DNA of 64,000 nt from Paenibacillus silagei (GTDB lineage: Bacteria; Bacillota; Bacilli; Paenibacillales; Paenibacillaceae): NCBI RefSeq assembly GCF_017874735.1, contig NZ_JAGGLV010000012.1, positions 124,001 to 188,000 on the forward strand, in the 5' to 3' direction. Of this stretch, positions 9,301 to 18,268 are shown piece after piece (positions within the stretch are counted from its first letter, which is position 1; each line of letters starts with the position of its first letter). The position numbers and the translations under genes are program-made. Below the pieces are notes generated by a model. The model saw only the letters and a program-made list of their open reading frames with translations, was not told the DNA's origin and searched no databases.

Positions 9301-12300
9301 GTACGGATATGGGTTCTCATATTTGCCAGAGCCTCACCGCGGCTAAGATAGACCGGATTCCCCGCCCCATCCTTCACGGCATTGCCTGAAGCATCCACCT
9401 GCTGTGTGAACCACGCCGGGGTCTGGCTGTGCCATACCAGCACATGTCCATGGACCTCCGCCCCCATCGCCCGGGATTTGGCAACCATATCGTCTGATTT
9501 GTTAAAGGTAAAAGCACCTTTGGTCTTCTGCAGCGCGTCCGGCTTCATCTCGTTCTCGAAGGTCACGGCATTGAAGTGATAATTGAAGAACGCATTCTGT
9601 CCGTTACCCGGATTAAGATCATTCGTGCCGGGTATATTGCCGAGCAGGAAGTCGTTCTTATACACCTCCTGAAGTGGAAGAATGCTCTCCAGCCCTGTGT
9701 CTGTGAAGCTGAAATCATCGATATAGTAAGACGCAGTAGTGCTATTAGGGCTCTCTACATATAAAGTTACATCATCGTGCAGATAACGGTAGGTTCCCTC
9801 CAGCTTCACCCAGTCCCCGCCTGCACTAAGCGTCTGTGTAGCCAGACTGACATAGTACGGCGTAGCTGCATCGACCTGTGCCGTCAGCTTGAGCTGTGCA
9901 CTTGCCGGGCTGATCAGCTTCACCCATACCGTTGCTTTATACTCGTTGCCGATGGTGACGGCATCCTTGACCTGGACCGCAGGTCCGTCCGGGTTAGCCG
10001 CTCTGCCTGTGACCTTCAGGGCATAAGCGCCGCCCGTGGTATGGTTAGCTTCCTTGGTAACCTCCAGCTTCACGCCAGCACTTCCCTTCGGCTGGAAGCC
10101 TTGCACGGTCCCATCTTCGAAATCTCTTACCGCCTTCATCCCCGCTGCAACAGTGAACGGGCTGACTTTTATACTGACACTTCCCTTAGTTACAGTTAGC
10201 GTGAATCCGCCTCCCTGGAGAGTAATAGCGGTCTTCACTCCCAGTTGCTTCAGCGCTTCATTGCCATCCAGAATAGCCTGTGCTTTGGCCATCAGCTTAG
10301 TGTTGTCTTCACCCTCTACTGCATTAGGAACGGTAATCCGGTTGCCAATCAAGGCCGCAGCTTCCTCTACCGCCTGCTGATCTGCAGTAATTTCCCCAGT
10401 CTCTCCCATGGTCTTCACCAGGGTAACCCCCGAGAAGGTAACTTTGAAGTCCGTTACAGCGCTCGTATTGGTTCCATACAATTGCACCTTGGCAGCCTTG
10501 AAGAATTCCGGAGTATACGTGGACGGAGTGCCCATCGTGGTCCAGGAAGAGCCGCTGTTGGTCGAGAAATAGCCTTGCACCACATTGCCTTCTTTTACAA
10601 TCCGCAAGAAATAGTTCGTGCCGCTCAGATTCGTCTGATTCGTATTGTTGGTGAAGGGCTGAGTACCTATCAACCCCGAATTATTCACTTTGATATTGGC
10701 GCTTACCTTTCTGGCATTGATTCTGTAAAATTCACCGTTTGTAATCCGGCTGATGCCAAGTCCTACTTGGGAATTCTCACCCACCGACGAGTCATTAAGC
10801 GGTTTGTCAACGGTGAGCTTCGCTGTCAGCATCCAGTTGCCTTCAGCAGAGCCCGGAAGCTGCAGCATATTATGGCTGCCCGGATAGTCCGTATCGCTCT
10901 TCAAGGTCTGAATTGCCGCACCCTCCGCGCTATAGCCAAGGGCAGTCTGCGGATCAGCCGGATTGATGACTTCCCAGCCCGCCGGAAGGCCAGCCGCGAA
11001 ATCAATGACTTCGTTCGTACTGAAGAAGATTTTATAAGTCTTGATCTGTTCTCCTTTGACGAACCGGACCACTGCCGTGCCCTGCGCACTGTCCGCCTGC
11101 GAGATACTCACAAGCTCAGCCGGATCACTGGTTACCGCTGTAACCTTCGGAATGGCGTTCCCGGTGACTGTATATTTATATTCATGCTTCGCTTCGTCAA
11201 AATCAGACGGCTGAACGCCATCAATAAAGAGGTTGTGCGACACGACCGCCTCAGGAGTAAGCGACATTTGGTCAGCATACAAGATGTTCGCATCCTTCGC
11301 ATACACCGCCAGGACCACCTTCGCTGTGCCTGCGGGTTCCTCATACGTGAATGGCTGATTAGGCGTCTCATGCCAGTCTGCCACCTTCACATCCACGGGC
11401 TGGAAGGAGCTTAAGCTAAGCGGCCCGCCCTCAAGAATGCGTCCGATGAATTTGCCGCCCGCCCAGTATGCAGGATCACCGGCTTCACGGGCGGCGTACG
11501 GTTCAGGCATATCGCGGCCATTGATCGGAGTCATTCCGAGCTGATTCCCGTTCCCGTCGTAATACACCAGCGCCGCTTCGACATCACCCGGATGCTCTGC
11601 AGCAACATCATAGCTGTCCGGGCGGCTCATCATCGAGAGGAAGTAGCCCTTGAAGTTATAGCTCTCTCCCTTGTTCAGCTTACCGGTAACATCCTGCCAC
11701 ATTCCATCATACTGCTCCGCAGCGTCGATGCGGCCAGCAAGCTTGCCGGAACCGGCAACCTTCGAGGTCGAGCTGTTCTTCAAGTAACGTGACAGCCCCG
11801 AATAGCTTTGTATGGTATCCGCCGTTAACACAGGTCCTGCGGCAGCAGGCTCAAAGGTTCCCTTGTTGTAACGTCCGGCAGACCAGTTGTCTGTATTGGA
11901 AGCGGTTGCCGTATCAAAATCCCCGTTGAGCAGCAGATTGCCCGGAATGGATACTGTAGAATTGTTGGCGGCAGTACTCCAGTCGGAATCGCCTGCTCCG
12001 AATAGGAAGCGGTCAACGGTGATCGTACCCGTAGTCCCGTTCGGTTCGGCCACAATATACAGATCCTTATGGCCGTAAGCACTAAGATCGCCTGTATCGA
12101 CCATGTCCTGGAATTTGCCGTAGCTGTCATTGGCCGGTACCGGAATCTCTGCGACCTGCGTACCTTGGGACAGGATATCGGCGCTGCTGCCGGCAGGGGT
12201 TCCCACCGGAAGCACATAAGCAGCAAGCTTGCCTCCCTGCGCCGACTTTGTCTGGGCGGTAAGATACAGCAAGTGTCTGCGGACCACACCGCCGTTCGCC

Positions 12301-14474
12301 GAGCCGTCTGCAAAATTCACATTGTTGTAAGCGAGATAACCGCCTGCACCCAGTGTCACTGCCTCATTGGCACGGTCTGCTTGGCCTGCACTGTCGCCGG
12401 GCACACGGTTATCATTCCCCTCTGCTTCCAGCGTGGAGAAGATATCGCGTTCCCCGTCCAGCCCCTGATAGGTGGCAAAGGTTCCCTTGGACGGAACAAC
12501 CGTCACAACGCTGGCGGACGGAATATCAATGACGAACTTGCCGCCCGATACAGGAATCGTACCCAGCTTTTTCTGGTTCTCGCTTCCCGAGGTGCGGAAC
12601 ACCGTCACACTATCTGTTCCTGCCGGGAAGTCCTTCAGATTGAATTCCAGCTGCTGAACGCTGTCATCATTGTTGGCACTCGATACCGTCATCGAGAAAT
12701 CACCCGTAGCCGGATTCTTGAAGCCGACCACATTCAGATCAGGCGCCGGTACGCGTGTAACCTCAAAGCGCACATCGCCGGGATTCATGAACCGGGAGAA
12801 ATGCCCGTAGCTGTAAAAGCGCTTGAACAACCGGTATTCACCGGTCAGTGTGCTGATCCGTCCCGGCTCCTGCTGGGAGTTGGTCGTCACGAAGCGGATC
12901 AGGTCAGAGCCGTCCGCGCCGTTGCTGTCCCACATGCTCCACCAGACAAAGCCGGTGAAGCCCGGGTTGCTGGTGAACATATTGGTCATCAGATTAGACC
13001 AGCGCACGGCATCATTAATATTCTGATTGCCGTAGCGCTGCGTATACGCTCCAGCCGAACCGTCACCGGTGTCCTGGTTCATGAATTCTGCCTGCCAGAG
13101 CTTATACTTAGTAAGATATTCGGGATACTTGCTTCCATCCTTGGTATAATCCAGAGGATTCTTGGAGAAATCCCCGGTGTGGTACAGCTTGTTCTCATCC
13201 GTACCGATGCCAACTGTACCGTAGAGATGGGTAGTGAATACATCGAGATAGGGATTCTTGTCGAGCGCATTATCCGGGTCCGTCTGCGAGAACACCTCGC
13301 CGCCTCTGCTTAAGGAAGCGCCCAGATTGGTGCCGTCCACTGCGGCAAGCTGGGGAATGAAGTCAATGAGCTTGCCTTCCGGGTTCTTAATATCATAGAG
13401 GTCGCCGCCAGGCTGCATCGATTTTTTCAAGGCAGGTCCGATGTAACCGTTAATCAATTCCGTAACGTAAGCGGCTGAGCCGCCCGCCAGATCGACTTCG
13501 TTGAAGGGATTGATGTGGGTAACCGGAATCCCATACTGCTCCCACATCCCGCGGATATAATTGACAAGATAATCTGCATAGGCCTGATAGTATATTTTGA
13601 CCGGTTTTCCGCCAATGGTGGCGATGTCGCCACGGACAATTTTGCTGGGAGAATTGGTGTTGGACTGGCTCATCCAGTAGGGTACGGTCCAGGTGCAGGC
13701 GTAGAATTGCTTGACGCCATACTGCTGTGCCTGGCGCATGGTCCAGACCTGATCGATATCGAACAGCTCTTTGCGGGTACGCGGGGAATTCTTGATGACT
13801 ACAGGCTGTTCACCGGGCTTACTGAGGAGATTGGTCGGACCGCCGTCGTCATTGCCGATCGGCTGATTCCAGGAGGGATAATCCCATACAAAGTCTTGCA
13901 CAGGTACAAGCGTTCCAGGAGCATGCTCCGGTTCAACCGGCCAGATACTGTCGGTATTGCCGTCATAATAGCGGTTCTCCGCTTCGATCTTGTAGCCGTA
14001 TTGTCCTGCTGTTCCACGCATGGGAATGGCATTCCCCTCAATGTCAAAGCCGGGATTATTCACATCGGCCAGGAGACTGGTGAGCGGGTTGAACCCCGGG
14101 CTTGCCGCAGTAGCCCCGGAAGTCGTCAGGCCGCCGTTGTCACCGATGATCACCCGGACAATGTCGTGACCTGTACCCTTCTGTTCGCTGAAGGTCAGAT
14201 CCAGCAGATGCCGGACCGTATCCTGATGGCCAGCCGAAGCGAGCTGCAGCATATGGACGGAATCCGTATACGCATAGGCGGCTCCTACACCATCCATCGT
14301 CTGATAGCTCTTGTACCAATCGGCGGTTACCTGTGCCGGAGCAATAGCAGCCTGCATGGCAGCAGCCGGAGCAGCTTGAAGCGGGTTAGAGAATGGCATA
14401 GGGGTAATGACGGATAGCAGCAGCACACCAGCCATTGAAACTGAGAGTGCCTTTCTCCTGATCTTTTTACTCAT
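6360..14474 (-). CDS. Giant multimodular GH30-CBM-GH10-CBM9-Fn3-SLH surface enzyme
   Basis: 2,704 residues. Order: signal peptide (1 to ~35); GH30-like (beta/alpha)8 plus side beta domain (~50-666; acid/base Glu326 in NPFNEVD, candidate nucleophile Glu463 in WQAEFMN); CBM6-like (~667-825); CBM4/9-like (~849-1073); cadherin-like (~1075-1150); concanavalin-like domain (~1158-1352); small Ig-like domain; CBM22 (~1446-1590); GH10 xylanase (~1594-1945; acid/base Glu1742 in WDVVNEAM, nucleophile Glu1866 in ISELDV); CBM9 (~1946-2142); three Fn3 repeats from ~2151, 2258 and 2365, each opening PPVW; Pro/Thr linker (~2462-2524); three SLH repeats (~2525-2704) anchoring it to the cell wall. The GH10 part is a confident endo-xylanase; the GH30 specificity is open, xylan-related by association. 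AGGAGG lies 10 nt before the ATG. A cre-like site in the leader suggests CcpA repression. Confidence 0.93.
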   Translation of the reverse strand: MSKKIRRKALSVSMAGVLLLSVITPMPFSNPLQAAPAAAMQAAIAPAQVTADWYKSYQTMDGVGAAYAYTDSVHMLQLASAGHQDTVRHLLDLTFSEQKGTGHDIVRVIIGDNGGLTTSGATAASPGFNPLTSLLADVNNPGFDIEGNAIPMRGTAGQYGYKIEAENRYYDGNTDSIWPVEPEHAPGTLVPVQDFVWDYPSWNQPIGNDDGGPTNLLSKPGEQPVVIKNSPRTRKELFDIDQVWTMRQAQQYGVKQFYACTWTVPYWMSQSNTNSPSKIVRGDIATIGGKPVKIYYQAYADYLVNYIRGMWEQYGIPVTHINPFNEVDLAGGSAAYVTELINGYIGPALKKSMQPGGDLYDIKNPEGKLIDFIPQLAAVDGTNLGASLSRGGEVFSQTDPDNALDKNPYLDVFTTHLYGTVGIGTDENKLYHTGDFSKNPLDYTKDGSKYPEYLTKYKLWQAEFMNQDTGDGSAGAYTQRYGNQNINDAVRWSNLMTNMFTSNPGFTGFVWWSMWDSNGADGSDLIRFVTTNSQQEPGRISTLTGEYRLFKRFYSYGHFSRFMNPGDVRFEVTRVPAPDLNVVGFKNPATGDFSMTVSSANNDDSVQQLEFNLKDFPAGTDSVTVFRTSGSENQKKLGTIPVSGGKFVIDIPSASVVTVVPSKGTFATYQGLDGERDIFSTLEAEGNDNRVPGDSAGQADRANEAVTLGAGGYLAYNNVNFADGSANGGVVRRHLLYLTAQTKSAQGGKLAAYVLPVGTPAGSSADILSQGTQVAEIPVPANDSYGKFQDMVDTGDLSAYGHKDLYIVAEPNGTTGTITVDRFLFGAGDSDWSTAANNSTVSIPGNLLLNGDFDTATASNTDNWSAGRYNKGTFEPAAAGPVLTADTIQSYSGLSRYLKNSSTSKVAGSGKLAGRIDAAEQYDGMWQDVTGKLNKGESYNFKGYFLSMMSRPDSYDVAAEHPGDVEAALVYYDGNGNQLGMTPINGRDMPEPYAAREAGDPAYWAGGKFIGRILEGGPLSLSSFQPVDVKVADWHETPNQPFTYEEPAGTAKVVLAVYAKDANILYADQMSLTPEAVVSHNLFIDGVQPSDFDEAKHEYKYTVTGNAIPKVTAVTSDPAELVSISQADSAQGTAVVRFVKGEQIKTYKIFFSTNEVIDFAAGLPAGWEVINPADPQTALGYSAEGAAIQTLKSDTDYPGSHNMLQLPGSAEGNWMLTAKLTVDKPLNDSSVGENSQVGLGISRITNGEFYRINARKVSANIKVNNSGLIGTQPFTNNTNQTNLSGTNYFLRIVKEGNVVQGYFSTNSGSSWTTMGTPSTYTPEFFKAAKVQLYGTNTSAVTDFKVTFSGVTLVKTMGETGEITADQQAVEEAAALIGNRITVPNAVEGEDNTKLMAKAQAILDGNEALKQLGVKTAITLQGGGFTLTVTKGSVSIKVSPFTVAAGMKAVRDFEDGTVQGFQPKGSAGVKLEVTKEANHTTGGAYALKVTGRAANPDGPAVQVKDAVTIGNEYKATVWVKLISPASAQLKLTAQVDAATPYYVSLATQTLSAGGDWVKLEGTYRYLHDDVTLYVESPNSTTASYYIDDFSFTDTGLESILPLQEVYKNDFLLGNIPGTNDLNPGNGQNAFFNYHFNAVTFENEMKPDALQKTKGAFTFNKSDDMVAKSRAMGAEVHGHVLVWHSQTPAWFTQQVDASGNAVKDGAGNPVYLSRGEALANMRTHIRTVMEHYKDSVISWDVVNEAMQDGPPAVTDWKDALRKSPWYYSVGPDFVEQAFLAAREVLDEHPSWNIKLYYNDFNDDFPEKRDAIYDMVKEINDRYALAHPGKLLVDGIGLQSHYDMRTKPANVEAAIEKYASLGVELSISELDVLAGMNYSLSAEWAEKQANLYAQLFQIYKKHADVIARVTLWGYADSASWRAGQNPLPFISSLAPKPAYYAILDPEKYLAGHPLYVTPETKSSTALYGTPDIDGSIDDLWANAPEIRIDNHLMATAETTGTARTLWDEENLYVLFQVKDTQLSKASTDKTKQDSVEAYVDEDRINAWPYREDDGQYRVNYAGEQSFKFLSNSTPAVSPGFESAAVTEGTAYTVEMKIPFRTLRPENGTQIRFDAQVNNATGSNLIGVATWNDLLGRAAKSTEVFGNLTLSGKGDAAPPVWAEGSKLEATGITPTGVTLSWPAAMDNRGVTGYRIYNGIDSEPVLVTGIEPVETATGAVYRYEVAGLLPNTSYTFKVEAGDAAGNWSKDGPYVIVTTLRGEDITPPVWAEGSTLAASGITSSGLTLTWSATATDDSGIYGYRITNGTGDKPITVTDSVYTETVTGAVYSHQVTGLQPGMQYTFKVEAGDTGGNWSEGGPSVSAMTLSATDTTPPVWMEGSKLEASRITASGLTLTWTRAADDTGVNGYKVYRGAEEIAALSGTELRYEVTGLAAGTEYHFSVQAGDEAGNWSKNGPALSVTTLKDSGGPSEPTPTPTTRPTPTPTPVPTSVPTSTATPTPTPTSTPGATGTPAASQTPAPTQTPVPSSPFKDVGAKYSWASEAIDTLYSLGIIQGTSVGTFSPEKNITRADFVLLVVRTLGLEAESGSGFADVSQGAYYYEALSIAKQLGIINGTDGSNFNPKGEISRQDMMVIAARALKVVNKLTVSGSAGDLVGYTDRMKVAKYAIDSVAALVQEGIVRGDGKSLHPTGTATRAEAAVMIFRILQK

Positions 14475-14492
14475 CCTAGAGATTCCTCCTCT

Positions 14493-14506
14493 TGTATGCG
14501 CTTACA
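14493..14506 (-). promoter_or_regulatory. cre-like site (candidate CcpA operator)
   Basis: TGTAAGCGCATACA on the minus strand matches the cre consensus TGWNANCGNTNWCA at all but one fixed position (A instead of T in the right arm). It lies 19 nt upstream of the ATG of the GH30-GH10 gene, just beyond its Shine-Dalgarno. Binding there would block transcript elongation or initiation during catabolite repression. No convincing -35/-10 pair was found nearby. Confidence 0.6.
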
Positions 14507-14755
14507 TTGTTTTGCCTGGTAATATCCTAACAAATCAGATTGTACATTTATAGAAGAAGGATCCACGATTCATTTTAAAATAACACTATTCTCTTTCAAA
14601 TTTAAACGTTTGCCCCGGAGACGCCAAAAATCCCGGCCTGTAACCGCACTTTGCAAGCTGCTGTCTACAAGCCAGGATTGATTTTCAGACTATTGAACGC
14701 CCTGATGAACTTCTTCAGGAATTTCCTGAGGAATTGTCCGATGAGTCTCCAGGGC

Positions 14756-16432
14756 TTACTGGGCGGTCACATTAATACTGTCCACATTCGGTCCTTCCGT
14801 ACCGGTCGTGACCACTTTAACCGTATTATTGCCGACAATCATAGGGACCTGAACCGTCTTCTCCCCCCAGGAGGACCAGGCCCCCGTTGCGGTAAACGCG
14901 GCATTGCTGATGACCTTGCTGCCGTTCACATACACATCCAGATTTCTTGTGCCGCTCTCCAGGGCATAGCGGAATTTCAGATTCTTGGTCCCGGCCACGG
15001 CACAATACACGCTATTCCACTGGATTGCAGCATCCGTTGCCGCATTGAAATTGACGTAGCCGCTGCCCGTATAACCGGCATTGATTGTCTCTACGACCGC
15101 ATTCGTCAATGTGGTGTCAATCTCGGCCTCATAAGTCGTTCCCGAGCCGGTTCCGCCCCCGCTTCCAAGTTCTGCTACGAAGGTAGTCACGCTAAGGGCA
15201 GGCAGCTGCGCGGTGAAAGCGCCGTTCGACACATTAAGGTTAGAGCCGGCTGCCACCTTGCGGCTCGCGTCGGTAATCCACGAAGCAAAGCTTGCGGCCG
15301 TCCCGTTCTGCAGGACAAACTTCTGGCTTACAGCTGATGTACTTTTGTTAATAGCAACAATAACTGCCTTGTTATCTCCCTTGTAGGCCGAGACATAGAC
15401 ATTGGTATTCGGGTTCTTCGTGGCATCCACTCTCACATAACCCGGGCGGACGAACTTGGAGAACTGGGCCATGCTGTCCCCGCGCTTGCTGATGGTACCG
15501 TCCTCATTCATCGGGCTGTACTGACGGCGGATATACCACCATACATAGGCCTGGAAATCCCCTTCAACCAGCGCATTGTGCATATGGTATGCCACTTCCA
15601 GCGCTTCCGGCCACAGGTTGGCCGAGTTGTTATTGCTGTTCGGATAATAGACCTCGGTCATCCACAGATCTTTGCCTGCACCCTTCTGCTTGAAGAGCGG
15701 ATAGGCAAAGTTGTTCACCTGAGTTCCATACAAGTGCGCCCCCAGAATGTCCATATTGGCCAGCGCCTGGGAGTCGTTCAGAATCGGGTCAGACATATTC
15801 TTCAGATATTGAAAGGACTCCGGCGCAATGACCCGGCAGTTGATCGCACCGGCATAATTCTTCATGAAGTTCAGCATTTCGGCAGGCGTCCACCAGGTCC
15901 AGGTCTCGGCATAGTCTGGCTCATTCTGCACCGAGATGGCATACAGGTCCACCCCGTTATTCTTCATGTACGTCACGAAATCATTCAGATGCTGGGCATA
16001 TGCGCCATACTTGTCATATCTGAGACGCTTGGCCGAGGGATTCCCGTTGCGGTTGAAGGTCTCTGTCATGCTTGCGGGAGGATTCCATGGTGAAGCAAAG
16101 ACAATCGCTCCCTTGGCAATAGCCGCCTTGGCCGTGTCCAGCTCCCTGTACCAGTTGTTCGGGTTTTCGTCTACAGAGATTCTCAGAATAGAGAATCCCA
16201 GCTGGTTCGCCCCGTTGCCGAAGGCGGTCTCCCGTTGCGCGGCCGTCAGATCCCCGATCCAGACCGGATGATTGATGCCCCCGAATCCGCGGATCACCTG
16301 CTTCTGGTCGGACAGATTGACGGTTACATCGCTGGCTGCATTCACTTTGGGCGGCGGCGGCACCATTAAGGCAGATAGCATGGTTACCGTAGCCAATACG
16401 GTACACAGTGTTTTTTTGAACTTTGATTTCAT
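14756..16432 (-). CDS. xynC: GH30 subfamily 8-like glucuronoxylanase with CBM
   Basis: 558 residues. Signal peptide (about 1-32, ending KVNAA), a GH30 catalytic domain with acid/base Glu171 (SVQNEPDYAETWTWWTP) and nucleophile Glu260 (LWMTEVYYP), its beta side domain to about residue 420, a short Gly/Ser linker, and a C-terminal CBM6/35-type module (~430-558). The WWYIRRQY motif matches the Arg-containing loop that in Bacillus XynC-type enzymes binds the 4-O-methylglucuronic acid side chain, so endo-cleavage of glucuronoxylan is the likely activity. GAGGAG lies about 10 nt before the ATG. It is co-oriented with the giant GH30-GH10 gene and divergent from an AraC regulator. Subfamily assignment is by recalled sequence similarity. 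Confidence 0.92.
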   Translation of the reverse strand: MKSKFKKTLCTVLATVTMLSALMVPPPPKVNAASDVTVNLSDQKQVIRGFGGINHPVWIGDLTAAQRETAFGNGANQLGFSILRISVDENPNNWYRELDTAKAAIAKGAIVFASPWNPPASMTETFNRNGNPSAKRLRYDKYGAYAQHLNDFVTYMKNNGVDLYAISVQNEPDYAETWTWWTPAEMLNFMKNYAGAINCRVIAPESFQYLKNMSDPILNDSQALANMDILGAHLYGTQVNNFAYPLFKQKGAGKDLWMTEVYYPNSNNNSANLWPEALEVAYHMHNALVEGDFQAYVWWYIRRQYSPMNEDGTISKRGDSMAQFSKFVRPGYVRVDATKNPNTNVYVSAYKGDNKAVIVAINKSTSAVSQKFVLQNGTAASFASWITDASRKVAAGSNLNVSNGAFTAQLPALSVTTFVAELGSGGGTGSGTTYEAEIDTTLTNAVVETINAGYTGSGYVNFNAATDAAIQWNSVYCAVAGTKNLKFRYALESGTRNLDVYVNGSKVISNAAFTATGAWSSWGEKTVQVPMIVGNNTVKVVTTGTEGPNVDSINVTAQ

Positions 16433-16562
16433 TGCTTCAGCTCCTCTTCGTAGATTGGTTCATAACCTAACAGTTCTGCCAGACCTTCTCCCGTTACACC
16501 TCCTGTCTGCTAGAAGCGGCAGCTGAACGCCATACAGGCTTGTCCATGGTTCTTGCAGCACT

Positions 16563-16590
16563 TGCAAGCGCTTCCTTTTCCTGTATTATA
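16563..16590 (-). promoter_or_regulatory. Candidate promoter -10 with downstream cre-like core for xynC
   Basis: A perfect TATAAT on the minus strand (16585-16590) is followed about 10 nt later by AGGAAGCGCTTGCA (16563-16576), which has the AAGCGCTT core of a cre site but three mismatches to the full consensus. No good -35 lies 17 bp upstream, so activator dependence, perhaps on the divergent AraC protein, is plausible. Confidence 0.4.
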
Positions 16591-16683
16591 TTAAATAGTT
16601 GCAGTCTAGTCGTTGCACATCTGAGAGAATATATTGCGCGGATACCAACAATACCAATATTTACATTTGAAGGAATGAATGCC

Positions 16684-17541
16684 ATGGAGCAGGATATTCA
16701 GTATGTGTTCACCCCGATCCCAGAAGAAATGATCTGCTTCCACAAGTCAACCACCACAGAGCAGCTCAACCCGGCCCAGCCCTACCACCGGCATGATGCT
16801 TACGAAATCTACCTGTTCCTGAGAGGCAATACCTATATGTATGTGGAACAGTCCTGCTACAAGCTCTCTCCCGGCGACCTGCTCCTGATCCGTCCCGGCG
16901 AGATGCACCGCTGCGTTTGTGCCGACAATCAGATCTATGAACGGATCGGGCTGAATCTGAGACAATCTGCCCTGCAGCGGCTATCCAGTTGCCGTACGAA
17001 TCTGCTGGCCTGCTTCGAGTCCGCTCCCGCCGGGCTGAACACGCTGATCCGGCTCTCCCGGGACCAGTGTGCCTTCTACTCCAGACTGGCCGACCAATTA
17101 ATTCACTGCCTCCACTCGGAGGATTATGGACAGGACCTGCTGGCTGATTCCTATGCGACCCGGCTGCTGGTATTCATCAACACCCTGCAGCAGTCCTCCG
17201 CCGCCCTCCCGCATAATATCATGCCGGAGATCGTCCGCCAGACGATGGCTTACATCGAGGAGCATCTGCTCGAACCGATCTACTCCGCTCAGCTTGAGCA
17301 GGAGTTTCATTACAGCGGCAAATATATAAGCCGGCAGTTCAAAGAGCATACGGGACTTACCATCCGCTCCTACATTGTGGGCAAGCGGGTGTCCCTGGCC
17401 ATGAGCCACCTTACCTCCGGCAAGAGTGTCGCGGCCGCCTGCGAGCTGTCCGGCTTCAGCGATTACGCCAACTTCATCCGCAGCTTCACCAAGGTGGCCG
17501 GTATGTCCCCGGGCAGATACCGGGCTGGTATGCTGCCGTAA
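16684..17541 (+). CDS. AraC-family regulator (cupin + double HTH)
   Basis: 285 residues from the ATG at 16684, which has AAGGA 9 nt upstream; the frame is open further upstream, but the ATG at 16675 is too close to the Shine-Dalgarno. An N-terminal cupin-like sensing domain (YHRHDAYEIYLFLRGN, SPGDLLLIRPGEMHRC) is followed by a C-terminal AraC DNA-binding domain (YSGKYISRQFKEHTGLTIRSY; ending FTKVAGMSPGRYRAG). It is divergent from xynC and is close kin of the AraC gene at 20757-21602: the last ~30 residues are almost identical. It probably responds to a cytoplasmic sugar and activates xynC; the effector is unknown. Confidence 0.9.
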   Translation: MEQDIQYVFTPIPEEMICFHKSTTTEQLNPAQPYHRHDAYEIYLFLRGNTYMYVEQSCYKLSPGDLLLIRPGEMHRCVCADNQIYERIGLNLRQSALQRLSSCRTNLLACFESAPAGLNTLIRLSRDQCAFYSRLADQLIHCLHSEDYGQDLLADSYATRLLVFINTLQQSSAALPHNIMPEIVRQTMAYIEEHLLEPIYSAQLEQEFHYSGKYISRQFKEHTGLTIRSYIVGKRVSLAMSHLTSGKSVAAACELSGFSDYANFIRSFTKVAGMSPGRYRAGMLP

Positions 17542-17654
17542 GTGCCCGGGCATTCTTTTGAAAAAGGTAAGGTTCATTATAGCTGTCTTTTCCCTTACAT
17601 CCGGTGTAGTGTGTGATACATTAGCACTGAAAAGAAAATCATAACTGGGGGTTA

Positions 17655-18158
17655 ATGATGAAGGCAGCAATTCAGCAAATAACAGAGGCAAACAAAGAGC
17701 TGTTTGAGAACTTATTTAATTACTATCTCTATGAGCTTTCTGCTTACTCACAGGAGGATATTGGAGCAGAAGGTACATTTGAAATGGAAGACATCTCGCC
17801 ATATTATAGGGACGATCGGTTATATCCTCACTTCATCACGTTTAATGACAAAATCGTTGGATTTATTCTGGTTACCTCTCCTCCTTATGTTGCAAAGGAA
17901 GTCGACTATTCAGTGCAGGAGCTATTTGTATTGCCCAAATACAGAGGCACGAATATAGCCAAAGATGCTGTCATGCAAATCTTCCAAATGTATTCTGGCC
18001 GCTACGAGGTGGGGATGTTCAAATCGAATGTAAAAGCTGTTAAGTTTTGGACTAAGTTGATATCCGCACTTGAAATTCCGGTATTCGTAGAAGATGGTTC
18101 CACTGAAATTCAAGGAAATGCAGTGCAGACGATGGGTATGAAATTTACGATAGCTTAA
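17655..18158 (+). CDS. GNAT-family N-acetyltransferase
   Basis: 167 residues (an ATG at 17658 is equally possible and is better spaced, 6 nt, from GGGGG). It fits a single GNAT domain: the central strand motif YSVQELFVLPKYRGTNIAKDAVMQIF contains the acetyl-CoA pyrophosphate-binding R/K-G-x-x-A region, and the C-terminus (VKFWTKLISALEIPVFVEDG) matches the last GNAT strands. The gene is visibly AT-richer than its neighbours, which may point to separate acquisition. It has no evident link to sugar metabolism; the acetylated substrate cannot be predicted. A hairpin terminator follows directly. Confidence 0.82.
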   Translation: MMKAAIQQITEANKELFENLFNYYLYELSAYSQEDIGAEGTFEMEDISPYYRDDRLYPHFITFNDKIVGFILVTSPPYVAKEVDYSVQELFVLPKYRGTNIAKDAVMQIFQMYSGRYEVGMFKSNVKAVKFWTKLISALEIPVFVEDGSTEIQGNAVQTMGMKFTIA

Positions 18159-18161
18159 TTG

Positions 18162-18207
18162 GAGCTGTCCCTGAAGCCATGAAACGGTTGCTTGGGATAG
18201 CTCTTTA
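18162..18207 (+). terminator. Terminator-like hairpin after the GNAT gene
   Basis: GAGCTGTCCC (18162-18171) pairs with GGGATAGCTC (18194-18203, one G-T pair), with a small internal stem in the loop, then CTTTAT. It starts 4 nt after the stop codon. Confidence 0.55.
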
Positions 18208-18268
18208 TGCTGGAGTAGATTCAGCGTAAGCATTTGGGGGAGTGGGACCGCTCCCTGCGCGTCAGCAA

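Noticed and set aside
10245..13313. Long plus-strand frames opposite the giant GH30-GH10 gene
   Set aside because: No recognisable domain or ribosome binding site, and the minus strand encodes well-defined modules over the same bases.
14715..14729. TCAGGAA-T-TTCCTGA palindrome after xynC as a terminator
   Set aside because: A one-base loop and no T run make it a poor terminator; it could equally be chance or a binding site.
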